From assembly GCA_963922205.1 (NCBI GenBank), contig CAWUHX010000310.1, positions 310,001 through 374,000 on the forward strand: a stretch of DNA of 64,000 bases. Direction: 5' to 3'. Of the stretch, positions 41,869 through 54,474 are shown in pieces. Origin of the DNA: Romanomermis culicivorax. Its lineage: Eukaryota; Nematoda; Enoplea; Mermithida; Mermithidae. A program made the position numbers and the translations under genes. The stretch's first letter is position 1; every line of letters starts with the position of its first letter. Below the pieces are notes generated by a model. That model did no database searches. It was not told the DNA's origin and was given only the letters and a program-made list of their open reading frames with translations.

Positions 41869-44800
41869 ATGCTGGATAAATCGTTAGCCAAAAATTTGAG
41901 TTTATGGTTCGGTTTCGGATCATCGCCGGTTGATTGGTGCGAAACCAATTATGTCCATAGTTTGTACATTGCCGAATATTTCAATACAGTAAGCTTTTTT
42001 ATGTGGAAAAAAATCAAATTTCGCCTGACCTGGAAAAAATGATATTAAAAATGAGATGAGAAAAGCGAGAGAAGTAAATGGACAAATGATTTTTTGTGCA
42101 AAAATGACTCTTTAAAATAAACAAATGCTTTTGGTTTTTTCAATTAAAAATTTAACACTATTGAGAATATTGTATTTTTTGTGAAATTTGAAAATCATAA
42201 ATCATTGTTAAAAATGAAAAATGATCAAAATTGTAAAAAAATTGCACTACTGTAGTAAATCATAGTTTTTTGATGTCAGTTCAATGTCAGTTTCAGATCA
42301 AGTCTATCTCCTAAAAATCAAGTGATTATCAGTAGCAAAAAGTCCAGTCCTCATATTCGTTCTCGTTACTGTAAGATATCACTTTTTGGCGAGCTGTTCT
42401 TAGGAACGCCCATCCATGATGAATGTTTACAGTATTTTTTGGTTACTGTAGAAATTTAATTTTATAAAATGTGCACTAAAATGAAAATTTTCCAACTTTT
42501 CCAGCTCAGTAACATTCCAATGATCGTACTACCCTTATTAGGCCTTTATTTGAACCGATCCTACTTCAATCACGTGACCCCGTCGGCCAAATGGGCTTTC
42601 GTCGTTTACGTTTTCGTCGGTTTGTCTTCGGCTTATTATCATGCAACTTTAAGCTTATTCGGTAATTTTTATTCTGAATTTCCTAAAATGAAAAGATAAT
42701 CTACGAGAAACCCTGTTCCGCAGAAAATTTAAATGAAACCTACAAGAAAATAATTTTTGTCCTTTTAAGGTCAGCTCCTCGACGAACTGGGAATTTTGTA
42801 CGTTTTAGTCGTCGGTCACATGGTTTGGTTCCCTTCGATGAGATTTTGGCCCGAATTTTTGAAAAAACGCCGGTAAAATTTGTATTGCAGAATTTTGCTT
42901 TTCGACATTTTCACAAAAAAAAGTCTTGTCTGCAAATCAGTAGACATTTTATGCAAATTAGTTTTTTGACATTTTTGTAGAGAAAAATTTCCATGAAATT
43001 CTATGAAAATTAGTGAAGTTTTCATCCGAATCAGTTTTTGACTTTTATACAAACTAGCTTTTCTGCATTCTTTCAACAAAAAAAATTCGTGAAACTGTTT
43101 GCAAATTAGCGTAATTTTTATGCACATGAGCGGTAAAATTTTTATGTAAATTAATACCGTTTTATGCCAATTTGTAAAGTTTCTTCACACATTAGTCAAA
43201 TTTTTTATGCAAACTAGCGTTTCAAATTTTATGTAAATTTTTTCCCCATTTTCAGACGATCAACGCGAATTTTATTTTATTCGTTAAGTATCGTGTGTAG
43301 TATTTTGTCGTTTTTGAATCCCGCCATTAACGCTTACGCTTTAATGATCGTCGGCGCAACTTTGCTGATTCGATTGGTTGCTGATGTTCTAATGTGAGGA
43401 AATAGATGATCTACTCTGAGAATAGATGAAAAAATCTACAGTAAGAAAGTAAATTTATGATGAAAAGAGGCTGCCTTCAATAGAAAAAATCTACAGTAGA
43501 AAAACTGAGTTTTGAATTACTTACTTAGACTTAGTTCCTCGCTAGGGGTGTGCGTGAGATCCTATTCCCGCTTCCGGCCCGCTTTTCCCGCATCTCCTCG
43601 GCAGGATGTGGGCGGAAACAGGATGACTTTTTTTGAAAGCAGGACGGGAGTGGGCCGGATTGGTGAAATTTCTTTCCGCCCGCATTTCCCGCTTTCCCGC
43701 AAAAAGACATTCCTCCTGCAAATTTTTTCAATTAGGGAAGTAGCTTAAAGAACTATTGTTTTAACTTGATACCTTTCACTGTTTACTTTACCTTTACAGA
43801 TAATTTTTTCAAATTTAAAAACGGAGAGTGTTGTTGCCAACCACTCATGCCAGGTATAGGTTTTTTCACCCAAATCTAGGATTTTTTATTTTTAGGATGA
43901 ATTTAGGATTATTTTTAACGTTTTTTTGATTATTTTCAGTTTTTTAGGATTTCGCTTGATTTAGCTGAACTCAAGTCAAAATAACCTTTACTGTATTTTT
44001 GCAAAAACAAGATTGAAAAATATAAAACTACATATTAAAATGTTCGAGAAAAGTTTCATTCAATGTTCATGAAATCATACATTTTATAACCTTTCATGCA
44101 CATCATCGACATCAGCTCACATCTATAAATCATATCGTTCATCAAGTCACCCTAACGAAGTCAACTGTATTCTGTAACACATTTCTTTTCATAAGCACAA
44201 GTTTTTTTCAGTTTCTTCAGATAATATATTGCTTAATTTACAGTGTTCGTGTGCAGTTTAGAGTATACGTAAACTTTTTATATATGAGTTGAAATCAATA
44301 AATATCTGCTATAGAAATAATTCAATTTGTTTTGTCCATAGATCATATCAGTGAGCAGAACGTTGCTGTAAAAATAAAATCTTATTGCGACTTGTTTGAG
44401 TTGGATAAATGATACATACATCTACTACACAACACTGAAAAGCAAAGAGTGCAGGTGTTGCCAGATTCACGACTGAATGCTTGAAAACTTCCTGAAATTT
44501 TAATACTACTTGAAAATTTTGACATGAATATCAAAGGCTTTGGATGGGCCTGTTCATCCAGAAAATGCTTCAAAACGATTTATCGAACCTTTTTAAAATT
44601 TGTTTCTCAGTTAAGATTCGATTAAAGCCTTTTCGCACCAAAAACCAAGACGTTTTTGATTCTTTGGTTTATTAAAGATTAGAGAACCAAAAAACAGAGA
44701 GCGAAAATCAAAGCCTGACAACCCTATTTATTTGATAAAATGTTAAATTGCAATGTGTTTATGTTATAAATTGGTCATTATATTTTATTCGTGTAATGTA

Positions 44801-47281
44801 AAAATGTTCAGGGTTTTTTAGTGCTTTCCATGAACAGTTGTGATTACATGAATCTATATTGAGAGAAAAAATTTGTTTATAGCTATGTAATTGTAGTACT
44901 TACTCTCAGTCGACCTAACGAAGTTCTAATATAAATCGTGTTATATGAAAAGTCTGAATAGAAAATTATGCCACATGTGGGAGTAAGACAGGAGTGGGAT
45001 TGGTTTAAGGCAATGCGGGCGGGAAGCAGTCACGTTTTTCAATCCCGCGTCCACCCCCTTCCTCCTGCGCTGTTCAGGGCGTTGGGCGGCGAGTGTCGTC
45101 CACTGGGTTCAGTTTGATGCGGGCATCTCGGCCTCTTCCCATGATATTCCAAGCACCCGCAGATCTTGTGTGAAGGTCCATCACAATGTGGTTCAAGGGC
45201 GGCCTTGTTTCCATCTTCCTTGTGGCGGCGTCTATGTGGTGGCACTCTTTGGGAGTCACGAATGCTGCTGTCATAAGATATTTGAAAAATAGGGTGTAGC
45301 CAGGAGTCAAACCTGGGTTACCAGAATTCTGGGCTGATGTCCCCCACTTAGATCACCACACCACGAGGTGAACCCAGATTAATGTGCTCCCCTTGGCTAC
45401 GATTTTCTAGCATGCAACTCCAATGCTTGGTGGTTGTGAACCTATGACCTTCTGTAAGTAGCAGCATACCTGCTGCTTTGAACTGGTGACATATGAATGC
45501 CGACCAACTCCTGGCTACACCCTATTTTTAAATTTATTTTCACTCCAAAAAATTCCTTATAAATTTCATTTCTAAAAAGTCAGCGACTTCATTGGTCGGC
45601 AGTTCAAAGAAGCAGGTACACTGCTACTTGCCAATGGTCGTAGGTTCACGACCACCAAGCATTGGAGTTTTATGCTAAAAAATCGTAGCCAAGGGGAGCA
45701 CCTTAATCTGGGTTCATCTCGTGGTGTGAGGTGGTCTAGTGGTGAGGACATCAGCCTGGAATGCTGCTAACCCTGGTTCGACTCCTGGCTACACCCTATT
45801 TTCCAAATTTTTTTCACTCCAAAAAATTCCTCATAATTTTCAGTTGCAAGATATGCTCAGCAAATTCTAGCCAGCATTCAGTCACAATGTCATTGAAAAA
45901 GGTGGTGGCAGTTCTATGGTGGATTTCTTCATTGGTGATGCCATCCCAGTATGAGACTGAAATAAGATTTGTTGCAGCCATCCTTGTTGGGCAACGTTGA
46001 GCCTCTTTGCGATCCTTACTAATCTCTTCCATGTTTCACAAGCGTAAATTGGCTTCAGTTGGGAGGACAATAGTGTTGAATAGACGAATTTCTAATTACG
46101 ATCTTTTTACTGTATGAGTTTCTTATTGCAATCTACAGTAGAAAGTTAATTAAAGCATCATAAAATTTGAAACAAAGTTTTCTCGTATTAAAAAATCCAC
46201 ATAAACAATGTAAGTCAAGTATTTTCTTTTAATGCTGCAGACTATACAGTAGAACAAACTTTGCTAAAGAGGATCTCAATAGGAAAGAAAACTTTGGGGA
46301 AAAGCCTCGAGCAGGCAGCCGATCCCGAGAATATACAGTAAGAAAATAAATTCGCCACAATGTCTTCCCTTTTAGATGACGTTTTTTGTTTGAAATTTTC
46401 ATCTTTTTCTGACCCTCTATTTGAACCTGGCATTTTCAGTTCGGACTACCAAGAATCTAATGAACTGGGCGTTATTTGCGGTGCCATTAGCGGTGCGGCG
46501 ATTTCTATTTGGCTCAGCGACCGTACCATGTGTCCGTTTTGGCAAGAAACTGGTAAATTCGTTTAAAATCTACAGCAGGCTAGCCTACTAGTGTAGAAAA
46601 AATGTAAATTTTGTCATTTTGCAATAATTGACAAAGTTTTGCTCTGCTTTTTTGGCCCTTAAACGCAAGAATCAGTGTAATGTAATTTTCTCCAAGTGTG
46701 AATATCAATGTGTGCAAAAAAAGTCGATTTCATGTCAATTTGAAGGATTTCTTTAACGTTCAAAGTTCAAAATTTGATTTTGAACTCAAAAAAATTTTTG
46801 TATCAATCCACCCTTTGCTATAACGTGTGAAAACACAATATTTTTTTTCATCCATTAATTAATTTATGCAAATCAATTAATGGATTTCAGAATGCTGATT
46901 TAAGAAAAAAGATCGGTTTCTCAAAATCTTCTATGTTCATCAAACACTGAGCATATTTGTGTTGAGGTCATATCGGTGTGCACACCAGGTTGAAAACTAT
47001 ATTTTTCCCAAATTTTAGGCGCTCCTTACGCTCACGCCGTTTGGCACGTGCTTTGCGCCTATGGCGGCTATTCTTCGCAAATTTTGTGTTCATTTTTGGA
47101 CGCTAAAGCTAAATCTCCTCATTTTGAACCAGGAATCGATTATTTTCCTTCAAATTTCGGCCCATTGAAATTGGTTCCATACGTCAAATTAGGCCATTCA
47201 AATAAGGAAATACCGATTATGGAAAAATTTGATTTTCAAAAATGTAACAATCACGAAAAAATACATAAATGTGAATTTTGA
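41869..47281 (+). CDS. Alkaline ceramidase (ACER family)
   Basis: Six exons: 41869-41988, 42505-42661, 42770-42872, 43256-43393, 46440-46552, 47019-47281. They give 297 residues. The family is membrane-bound (seven helices, ER/Golgi) and hydrolyses ceramide to sphingosine plus fatty acid. The calcium site D22-W23-x-E25-x-N27..E36 (VDWCETNYVHSLYIAEYFN) has the spacing of the human ACER3 site. The zinc and catalytic residues S82, H86 (SSAYYHATL), D97 (QLLDELGI), H216 and H220 (YAHAVWHVLCAYG) also keep ACER3 spacing. Hydrophobic segments fill the intervals. Length is a little above the usual 260-275 because of a C-terminal tail (NNHEKIHKCEF). TTATTTCAG ends one base before the chosen ATG, consistent with a leader intron or trans-splicing. 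Intron 4 (3.05 kb) carries two inverted tRNA-derived SINE copies. The ATG-T split codon at exon 4/5 (donor GTGAGG) is required to keep frame. Confidence 0.93.
43540..45065. other. Ceramidase intron 4, part with GC-rich islands
   Basis: Two GC-rich patches (about 43545-43700 and 44970-45060) share motifs such as GGAGTGGG(CC)GGATTGG and GCGGGCGGGAA, facing each other or repeated. They stand out sharply from the AT-rich intron. A decayed element is likely, but its ends were not found. No ORF of note. Confidence 0.35.
45290..45515 (-). repeat. tRNA-derived SINE, copy 1
   Basis: Read on the minus strand: tRNA-like start with A-box-type sequence and GGTTTGACTCC B-box, then CTCGTGGTG, GGTTCAC and a shared body through CCTTGGCTACGATTTTC. 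Inverted relative to copy 2 about 70 bp away. The T-stem pair CCAGG/CCTGG is intact here. Confidence 0.65.
45590..45835 (+). repeat. tRNA-derived SINE, copy 2
   Basis: The tRNA-like segment at about 45725-45797 has an A-box GTGGTCTAGTGGT and the B-box GGTTCGACTCC, spaced as in a tRNA. The body upstream (TTGGTCGGCAGTTC, GCATTGGAGTTTT) is shared with copy 1. The A-box region resembles Glu/Gly-type tRNAs. RNA polymerase III promoter boxes are therefore present, but the stems are imperfect, so it is not a functional tRNA gene. Confidence 0.65.
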
Positions 47282-47349
47282 ATTTATGGTTGATTACAGC
47301 ATGTTTCTACAATATATGCAATCTCAGCATTGTTAATTAAATATTTGTT

Positions 47350-47530
47350 GTATTTGAAATTAAGCGAGGGGTTAAAGAACCCTTCGGGCCATTAGCTGTC
47401 CTAGTGTGTAGGTCAGAAGAGGATAGATAATTGGAGAGATAGCCAGGGATCATCCTCAATGCACGGGTTTCCTACCACCCACACTTATCCGAAAAGGACT
47501 GAGTACTTAATAATGGGTCAAACTAGCAAA
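47350..47530 (-). repeat. LTR-like direct repeat, left copy
   Basis: ATTTGAAATTAAGCGAGGGG through CTACCACCCACACTTA and GAAAAGGACTGAGTACTTA recurs in direct orientation at 51001-51180 with scattered substitutions. It fits a pair of short LTRs about 3.5 kb apart. Confidence 0.6.
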
Positions 47531-50500
47531 CCTTTGGTTTCCTGATTTGAGTCTACCCGAAGCTTAAGCAGAGAAACGAGGAGAAGTTTCTCCTCTTTTC
47601 TTTTTTACCTAATTCAAATAAAAACACACTTACAAAATACCAGTACAAACGTTGCATAATGGCAACTAGTACACAATAAGAAAAAGGGGCATGGTTAAAG
47701 ACAAGTTTCGCCTCTGCTGGGAAAAATCGAATAATGGGCACACAGGGAAACTAAAACCAATACTAAACAATAAAGATAAAAGCTCACGCGCACACCTGCC
47801 CAATCTACTTCCTACAGTAAACACATGCAATCAGCAGAAACACTCTACAGCACCCCCCCCCCGCCTTAAGGGATCATCACTCAGACAAATACGAAGCACT
47901 AGGGGAGCTACCACTTAACGACCATCATCAGGCATAGCCGAAGATGTCCCATCAGCAGCGCCTTGTGTGACCAACAGAGTTGTAGTGGTTTGAGCCAATT
48001 TGTTGACATGTAGGGTGAAAGCCTCCCGACTCAGTCTGCAATTAGCAAGGCTGATGGTGCCCCATCAGCAACACCATGGCCTGAATCATCACCCCGTCTG
48101 CACCGATATACTGGAGCACATCAGCATACAAGTCCATGCAGATGAGAGGGTGAGGCTGGCCACTACCTTTGGGAGGTTGGAGAGCGAAGGTCCAAAAATT
48201 CCCTGGGAGGATGGAAAACAGCAAATGTGTTACGCAGCAGGTGGAAAAGGACAATCTATTGGTGGCGGCATCAGCTCGTGGTAGAACATTCCAGGACTGT
48301 TATGCTGTAAGTCATGTGTAATGGCTTGGTGGTGAGGGAAGCAACAAAAGAAAAGAACTGAGGTTACAAAAGCCAGGTGTAAGAGAACAAGGAAAAACAA
48401 AGACTATGTAGGAAATTGGCCACGATCAGGCTTTACTGATGGCAGTGATGGGTTGGTCCGATGAGGTGGAACAGGGGTGATTTTGGTGATTGTCACGACC
48501 ATTGTATCCATCATTGCAGCAGTGATTGTTGTAACAATTTTGATCATATTTTCTCAAATCGAGGCATCCATTGCTTTCTGTATGGGACTGGTATTGAGGG
48601 TGGCTGTGGTGGATGGCTTCCACCGGATGGTACGACCATGATGTGTAATGTCGGTGAAGGCAATGGCGACATTGGATTGACCCCATGGCTGTTGGATCAG
48701 TGGCAAGATCAACAACAGTGTGTCTGGTGGGATACCAACTGGCAGAATTGGTGGGGCCAGTAACAATTTCCAATGGGTGGTACTTTGAAGAATTGGTATC
48801 AGCCGGTACAGTTTGCTGTAGTACTGAAGGTACACACGGTATGAATTGGTGGCACCAGTGGGAGTTGGGAGCAGCAGATATTGTGGATAAGTGAGCCAGG
48901 AGTCAATCAAAGGCTGGCAGACATAATTATATGCAGTTGATCAGTTGTTCAGAATCGTATACAATTGAGAAGCGGCAAGTACTGAGAGGGTAACTGCGGC
49001 ATACTTCAGATGGTTGTAGTAGCTGTGGAAGTGGCAACAGTTACTGGATCAGCAACTGTTACTGTAGTCATGGTTTGAGAAATGGTTGGAGTTGGCATTG
49101 TGGTGACAATCGGAGCTTTTGTTGTTGTAATGTTGGCAACTGATGGCAGTGACAATGAGGCCATGGTCAGCAATGACGTCATTATTGTTGGGCAGATATG
49201 GATTTTGCTATCATCATTGGTTCCATATCCATGGGTGCAGCCCGGGGTTGCATGGCCATAGACCTGGATGGTGGGGGTGGATTTTTAAGGTTTTCTAAGC
49301 AGCATTGCCACGCTGCAATGGGCTGATGAACTGTGTCAAATTGGGGGGAGGGCAGCCAATGTTGCTGTGGTGATGCTGCTCATAAAAGCCGGTAAGATGA
49401 ACCTGGTGGGTTTGTTCACTTTGCTTTCAGTGATGAGAAGCTGCAACATTGCAGTCTCCACATCATCAGTGTCGATGGTGGTCATCACCATTGCGGTGAC
49501 AAGATTGATGTCGTTTGCAGCATGATTAACTATTATGCTGGTACGAGTCATGGTGTGTATGGTGTTTATCTGAACTTCATGCAGGCAGCAACTGGGAAAG
49601 TGGCATCAATGCGGCATCTCTGGTGATTTGCTTGCTCATGGTTTTAGGGGTGTATGTTTGGATGATACTACTTTCAGCTGCATAGTCGGACCAGTAGAAG
49701 AGCCGGTTTGATTAGCTGTTTCACATTCTTTGCTACGGGCTTGTTGCTCTTCAATCATTGGCATTTGATCATTGCTTTTTGATCATTGGATTTGGTGGTA
49801 TGATGGCTAGGCGTTTTCACACCCAGCATGTGAGGTGGTGATAGGAAGTATCATAATAATCATCAGGCAGATAGTCGTAGAAGCCAAATGGTTGGGTTGC
49901 TGGAGGCAGATGTCATGGCAGTGGGGTATGGGTGTAGTCATCTTCTCCGGGAGTGGCGTAGAAAAATTTGTTGTTATAGACTTTGTCTGTGGACAGAGCT
50001 TTGGGCATGACATGGGGCAGCAATCATGAGTAGGCCAGAGCCAGCTCAGCTTCTCTGTAAGTGTCATTTGTGATATAAATATCATGCACATCTTCACAGG
50101 GAGACTGCCAGCAGTGGCCTAGGCATTGGCTAGTTGTTGTGCGTGGCAGTTGTGGCGATCAATTGTTGCATTTGTTCAGTGAGGGGGGCAAATTGGGCGT
50201 TAGTCATTTGAGTCTGCTTTACAAAGTCATGTTGGACTTGTAGTTGCTGGGCTTGAAGCTGGTTGGTGACAGCACCAATGATCTGATCAATGGTTTGGAC
50301 TGTTGAAATATTGTTTGTAATCTGCATTTTGGTGTTACCAAGCTGTTTGAGGGCATCTTGTGCTTCTGTATGGAAATTTTGAACTTCATGTGCATTGGTG
50401 ATGGCTATGCTACTGCATTGGTCATGGTTACTCTCTTGGGTGGCAGTTGGGGCCAGCAGGGATCAATTTCCAAAAGAGCCTGTTGAATCCGTGCAGTCAA

Positions 50501-51000
50501 TGCTAGTGCTCGAAGTAGTGGCTGTGGTGATTTGTGGAGGTGGGGGTTGAGGTGCAGCCCACGCGCCAGTGCTGTTGGTCCAGATGAGGTTGGGGATCTG
50601 TCCAGAGTCTGACAGCCTAAACTCATTGGGGGGATGGCAGCAGGTATTTGGGAAATGTGTGGATGGGCTCCGTTTTGAGGGGCTGCATAATTAGAAGTAA
50701 AAAGTTGTTGATTTACAGGTGGGAGGCTAACCTGGGGCCAGGTACTGGGTAGTTTTGCTGTGGATTGTCAAATGTATGGCAGGCTGCACTTGTTTTTGCC
50801 AAATTTGAACACAACTGCAACATTTGTCAGTTGGTTTGCATATGTTGAATATGTGGCATTTTCGTGAGCAATTTATGCTTTTGGTGTATCCTAGAGGACA
50901 AGATCAGTGAGGGCGATTCTTCAGAGTTGGTGTCCAAAGTCGGATGCAGCGCAATGGCAGGGAAATGAGGCGTGCAAACCAAGTGGCTCACCAATTTTAT
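47531..51000 (-). mobile_element. Interior of a decayed LTR-type element
   Basis: Bounded by the direct repeats. GC-richer than the surroundings, with many short frames. The best minus-strand frames are at 50130-50327, a Gln-rich helical peptide (NQLQAQQLQVQHDFVKQTQM, gag-like), 48426-48773, and 49807-50097, both with scattered Cys/His. No reverse transcriptase, protease or integrase motif was found, so this is either a non-autonomous or a very decayed retroelement. Orientation is inferred from the Gln-rich frame. Confidence 0.45.
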
Positions 51001-51180
51001 ATTTGAAATTGAGCGAGGGGTTAAAGATCCCTCCAGCCCTTACATGTCCTAGTTCTTAGGTCAGAAGAGGATAGAGAATAGGCAGGAGATAGCCAGGGAT
51101 CATCCTTAATGCACGATTTTTCTACCACCCACACTTACCCGAAAAGGACTTAAACTTAAGTACTTAAACTCACAAATAAT
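51001..51180 (-). repeat. LTR-like direct repeat, right copy
   Basis: Partner of 47350-47530 (ATTTGAAATTGAGCGAGGGG onward). Minus-strand sequence just inside it reads TTGGTGAGCC, a possible primer-binding site, though the matching tRNA was not identified. Confidence 0.6.
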
Positions 51181-52299
51181 GGTGTATACAATGAAAGTAA
51201 ATAAATATAAAAAACAACACCACTCATATAGTATCATGGAAAATTATGGAATGTTCTAGAACCTTGTAGAATGTAAAAAAATATTATAGAGTATTGTGGT
51301 AGGTTCTAGAACTTTCCAGTACAATTCAGTACATGAAATGTACCTCTGAACATTTATGTTATGTGATCATACTCTTAGATATGGATCACTCCTATTTGCA
51401 TATCATGTAATGTGATCATACTATAAAATATGTATTACTGCTAATTTGGTGAAATGCGCTGACTTAAGAATGTAAATTTTATGCTCTAGAAAAGATGATT
51501 TGTATTTTTATTTTATTTAGAAACACCAAATCATCATGGACACACCATTGAGTACACAGATTGACTGGACGCAATAAATTGAGAAAGACTGACCAATTGA
51601 ATACACATTAGGAAAATAACGCAATGGTAAAATTTCGATCTGCGACCTGTTGATCAATCTCCAAACTGACAGTTTTACAAAAAGTACCTTATTACAACTG
51701 CATTGCCTAATTCCCAGACTAAACCCTATAGTTTTGCGTCTGTGGCTCATTTTCATGAAAGGGCCACGCCTTTTATTTTGTTTGGTAGTGTAACAGGAAC
51801 AAATATTTTTCATATTAAAAAAAGTTCTTAGAACACAATATTCGTCATTGTTAAATAAATGAGATACAGTTACATCAAAACGTCATCAGTTATTCTGATG
51901 CCTTTGCTTATTTTAGTTTGGCTGACATCATGTGGATTTCTCCAAACAGTTGGAGCACTTTCTCACAACTTAGGTTGGAGTCGGACAGTTGACATTTATT
52001 TTGTAACATCTTCGATATTCTTCAATTTTAATTCCTCATTTAAAGTTACCATAGAGAGGAATTTTTGATGCATTTCTTCCGAGACATCCTGTCCACAACC
52101 ATTGCAAAAATATGGATGAAATTGTACCAGTGATTCAACTCACTTGTAATCTGAACGTTTCCAGTGTTCCTGCATATCATTGATGGCATATTTAGTGGCA
52201 TTAAACAGCTTTTGCGTTATTTTTCGAGATGTCTAGACATCTACAGCTCCCAAAACGGTATGGAAGCCTGACTAAAATTTCGACACAATATTTTAAACA
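51181..52299. other. No recognisable gene
   Basis: Includes repeated GAA-TTCTAGAA words near 51240-51310 and ATGTGATCATACT twice (51361, 51410). Open frames at 51517-51813 (-) and 51859-52068 (+) have no recognised family. Confidence 0.35.
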
Positions 52300-52303
52300 T
52301 TAG

Positions 52304-53215
52304 CCCTTTCTTTCCCGAACTATGAAATGTGAAGAGAAAATTTTTTTCATTCAAAAATTGATTGCAGGGACTCATATCGACATTAAAATATCAAAAGTTT
52401 GAAGAAAAACACCTTTGCTGACCAGTGGTCATTTGACGTTGTAGAGCATCAATGGGAATAAAAGACTCCGATATTTTCGACCATCAATTTATTAAAAATG
52501 TTTGAAGGCAAAATTATATACTTTTGTGCATATACCTTGTAGAAGCATGACCATGCAATCCAGTTAGCAACATCATATGGCGATGTTCTAATTTCATTTG
52601 TAGATTTGCATATTTTTGCTTGTGTGGTTCAATGATATCATGCACTTCTCCTAGCGAGCTATCTGTTCGATATAATCTCTCAATTGGAAGGACTGATAAC
52701 TATTTTTACTTGAATCTATTTTGTGTTCAATCTGCAACAGTAATCTATCATAAAATGGCTAAAATCTGAAAGAAAAGCTGCATAAACAAAAACAAATTCA
52801 ATACTATCGAGAAAAAAAAATTAAATTTCACGTCATGACTTCCCGTTGATGTTGTAGGACATCAAAATGGAGAAGTCATGTATCATAGTTTGAAGTGAAA
52901 TTTAATCTAAACAGTAAGAACTATCAGAATCAGCACCTTTTACTACCTAAACCAGAATTTTATTACAATCAAAAGACAAAAACTCGATTTAAAAAACTTT
53001 TTTGAATGAAATGAAGAAAAAACCAAAATTTTTGGCTGAAAAAAATCCAAATTGCTCGAAAACAAAAATTCTGTTGATAAAAAGCACAGTTGGCCATATA
53101 TCCTTCCTACTGATGTTGCCAAACATAAAATTAGCCTTTCGTCAAAGTCAAGCTCCGCCTACTTTTCAGCCAATTAGAAATTTGATGTTGTTGAACATCC
53201 CTGGGAAAGAAAGGG
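52304..53215. mobile_element. piggyBac-like non-autonomous element
   Basis: Inverted ends CCCTTTCTTTCCC and GGGAAAGAAAGGG, each flanked by TTAG in direct orientation (52300-52303, 53216-53219). CCC-starting ends and a 4-bp target duplication of TTAA type fit piggyBac; TTAG is a one-base variant. Inner repeats of the form TTGATGTTGT.GAACATC occur near both ends. No transposase. Confidence 0.65.
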
Positions 53216-53603
53216 TTAGAAGCTAACAAAAATGATGCGACATACAATGTGAAGATGCTCTAAAAATGCTGCAAAGGATTTTTTGATTTCTTTTTCACTG
53301 TCTCACCCCTATTGAGCAAAACATATGTAAAAGAAATGAAAAAAGAACACAAAAAATTCAAAGAGCAGAACACACGAGAAAGCCTTCTGTGTGCACAGCT
53401 TGCAGACGTCAGTCCAGTTCAAAAACAGCAGCACCAAGAAACCACACTGTGCTTACTGCAGCTAAGCAAGCATAAGTATTGTGCTGTTTCAATAATAGAC
53501 TTTCTCCTCCAGTGAAAGATAGATGAACGATTGGGGAATGGCGAGAGGCGTGTACCGGAGATCAGTTCGGACTTTGATGGAAGAGGGCTCCGGTAGGAGT
53601 CGG

Positions 53604-53854
53604 CATACACATAATGGAGCCCCAAGGTCTGGGGGGAGGGTTGGACGACTTTTTTGGGCCGGGGGTCAGTAATTCTCAAAATTTTGGCGGGAGGGGTCTC
53701 TCAAGGAAAAAGTCGATTTTTTTCCACGAAAAAAGTCCGAAAAATAGTAATTTTTTTCTAAAAAGACGGAAAAAATGTATTCATGGCGTGAAGCCATATG
53801 GTTGACAATTTCTGGGGGGGGGTCCCATGGCACTTCCCCCTAATTACATGTATG
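53604..53854 (-). mobile_element. Family A MITE (A6), internally deleted
   Basis: Ends CATACACATAATGGAGCC and CCCCCTAATTACATGTATG; exact 8-bp target duplication GGAGTCGG (53596-53603, 53855-53862). 251 bp against 416-448 for complete copies; the middle around the hairpin is missing. Confidence 0.85.
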
Positions 53855-53862
53855 GGAGTCGG

Positions 53863-54466
53863 TAAGCTTAGATGCTAATCAGTAGTCAAAGAACTTCCTG
53901 CTGGCCCTGGAGACCAGAAACGTAAATATGTCTTCTTTATTATCTACCAAAAAACATAGACTAAACTAGCCTGGCCTTTATGGCCAAACAACAAAACACA
54001 GTTATGCAAAAATAAGGCACAAACAAAACGAACTACTAAATGTAGGTATTTATTTATTATGAGTGTGTTTTAATAATAATAAGTTTACTGTAATGTAAGA
54101 AATAATGGATAATACTGGTTTAGCTGAATGTGGGGTATACTACACCCCTCCCCCTGGGGGAAACAAAATGTGACTAAGGCAGAAGAAATAATAAGGAGGA
54201 AGAAAATGAAAGAGGTGTGGATGGGGTCAGAGGGTAGCATCAGGAGGATGGGTACCAATTACTTAGGCCATGGTGACCCCCGCCGTGGGACTCATCACAA
54301 CTACCCAGTGACCCTAAAAGCCAGCCACCCTATGGGCTGCTGGGAGCCCCTGAGTTGGACAGAAATAAAAAGGGAAATAAGAAAAGAAAATAAGGGTGCG
54401 TTAATCACATTTTGTTGTTTAAGTTTTAGAAAAAGGGGAAAAGTGGAAAGTTTGGAAGACCTGGGG
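53863..54466. other. No recognisable gene
   Basis: GGTGACCCCCGCCGTGGGACTC near 54270 is GC-richer, and an open frame covers 54128-54499, but no family is recognised. Confidence 0.35.
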
Positions 54467-54474
54467 AACCCATC

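Noticed and set aside
45725..45797. Functional tRNA gene
   Set aside because: A and B boxes are present, but the T stem and acceptor are imperfect and the sequence is one end of a repeated SINE.
47691..50029. Plus-strand frames with Trp/Cys/His clusters
   Set aside because: Trinucleotide-like low-complexity (TGG/CAT-rich) sequence in the decayed element; no recognised zinc finger.
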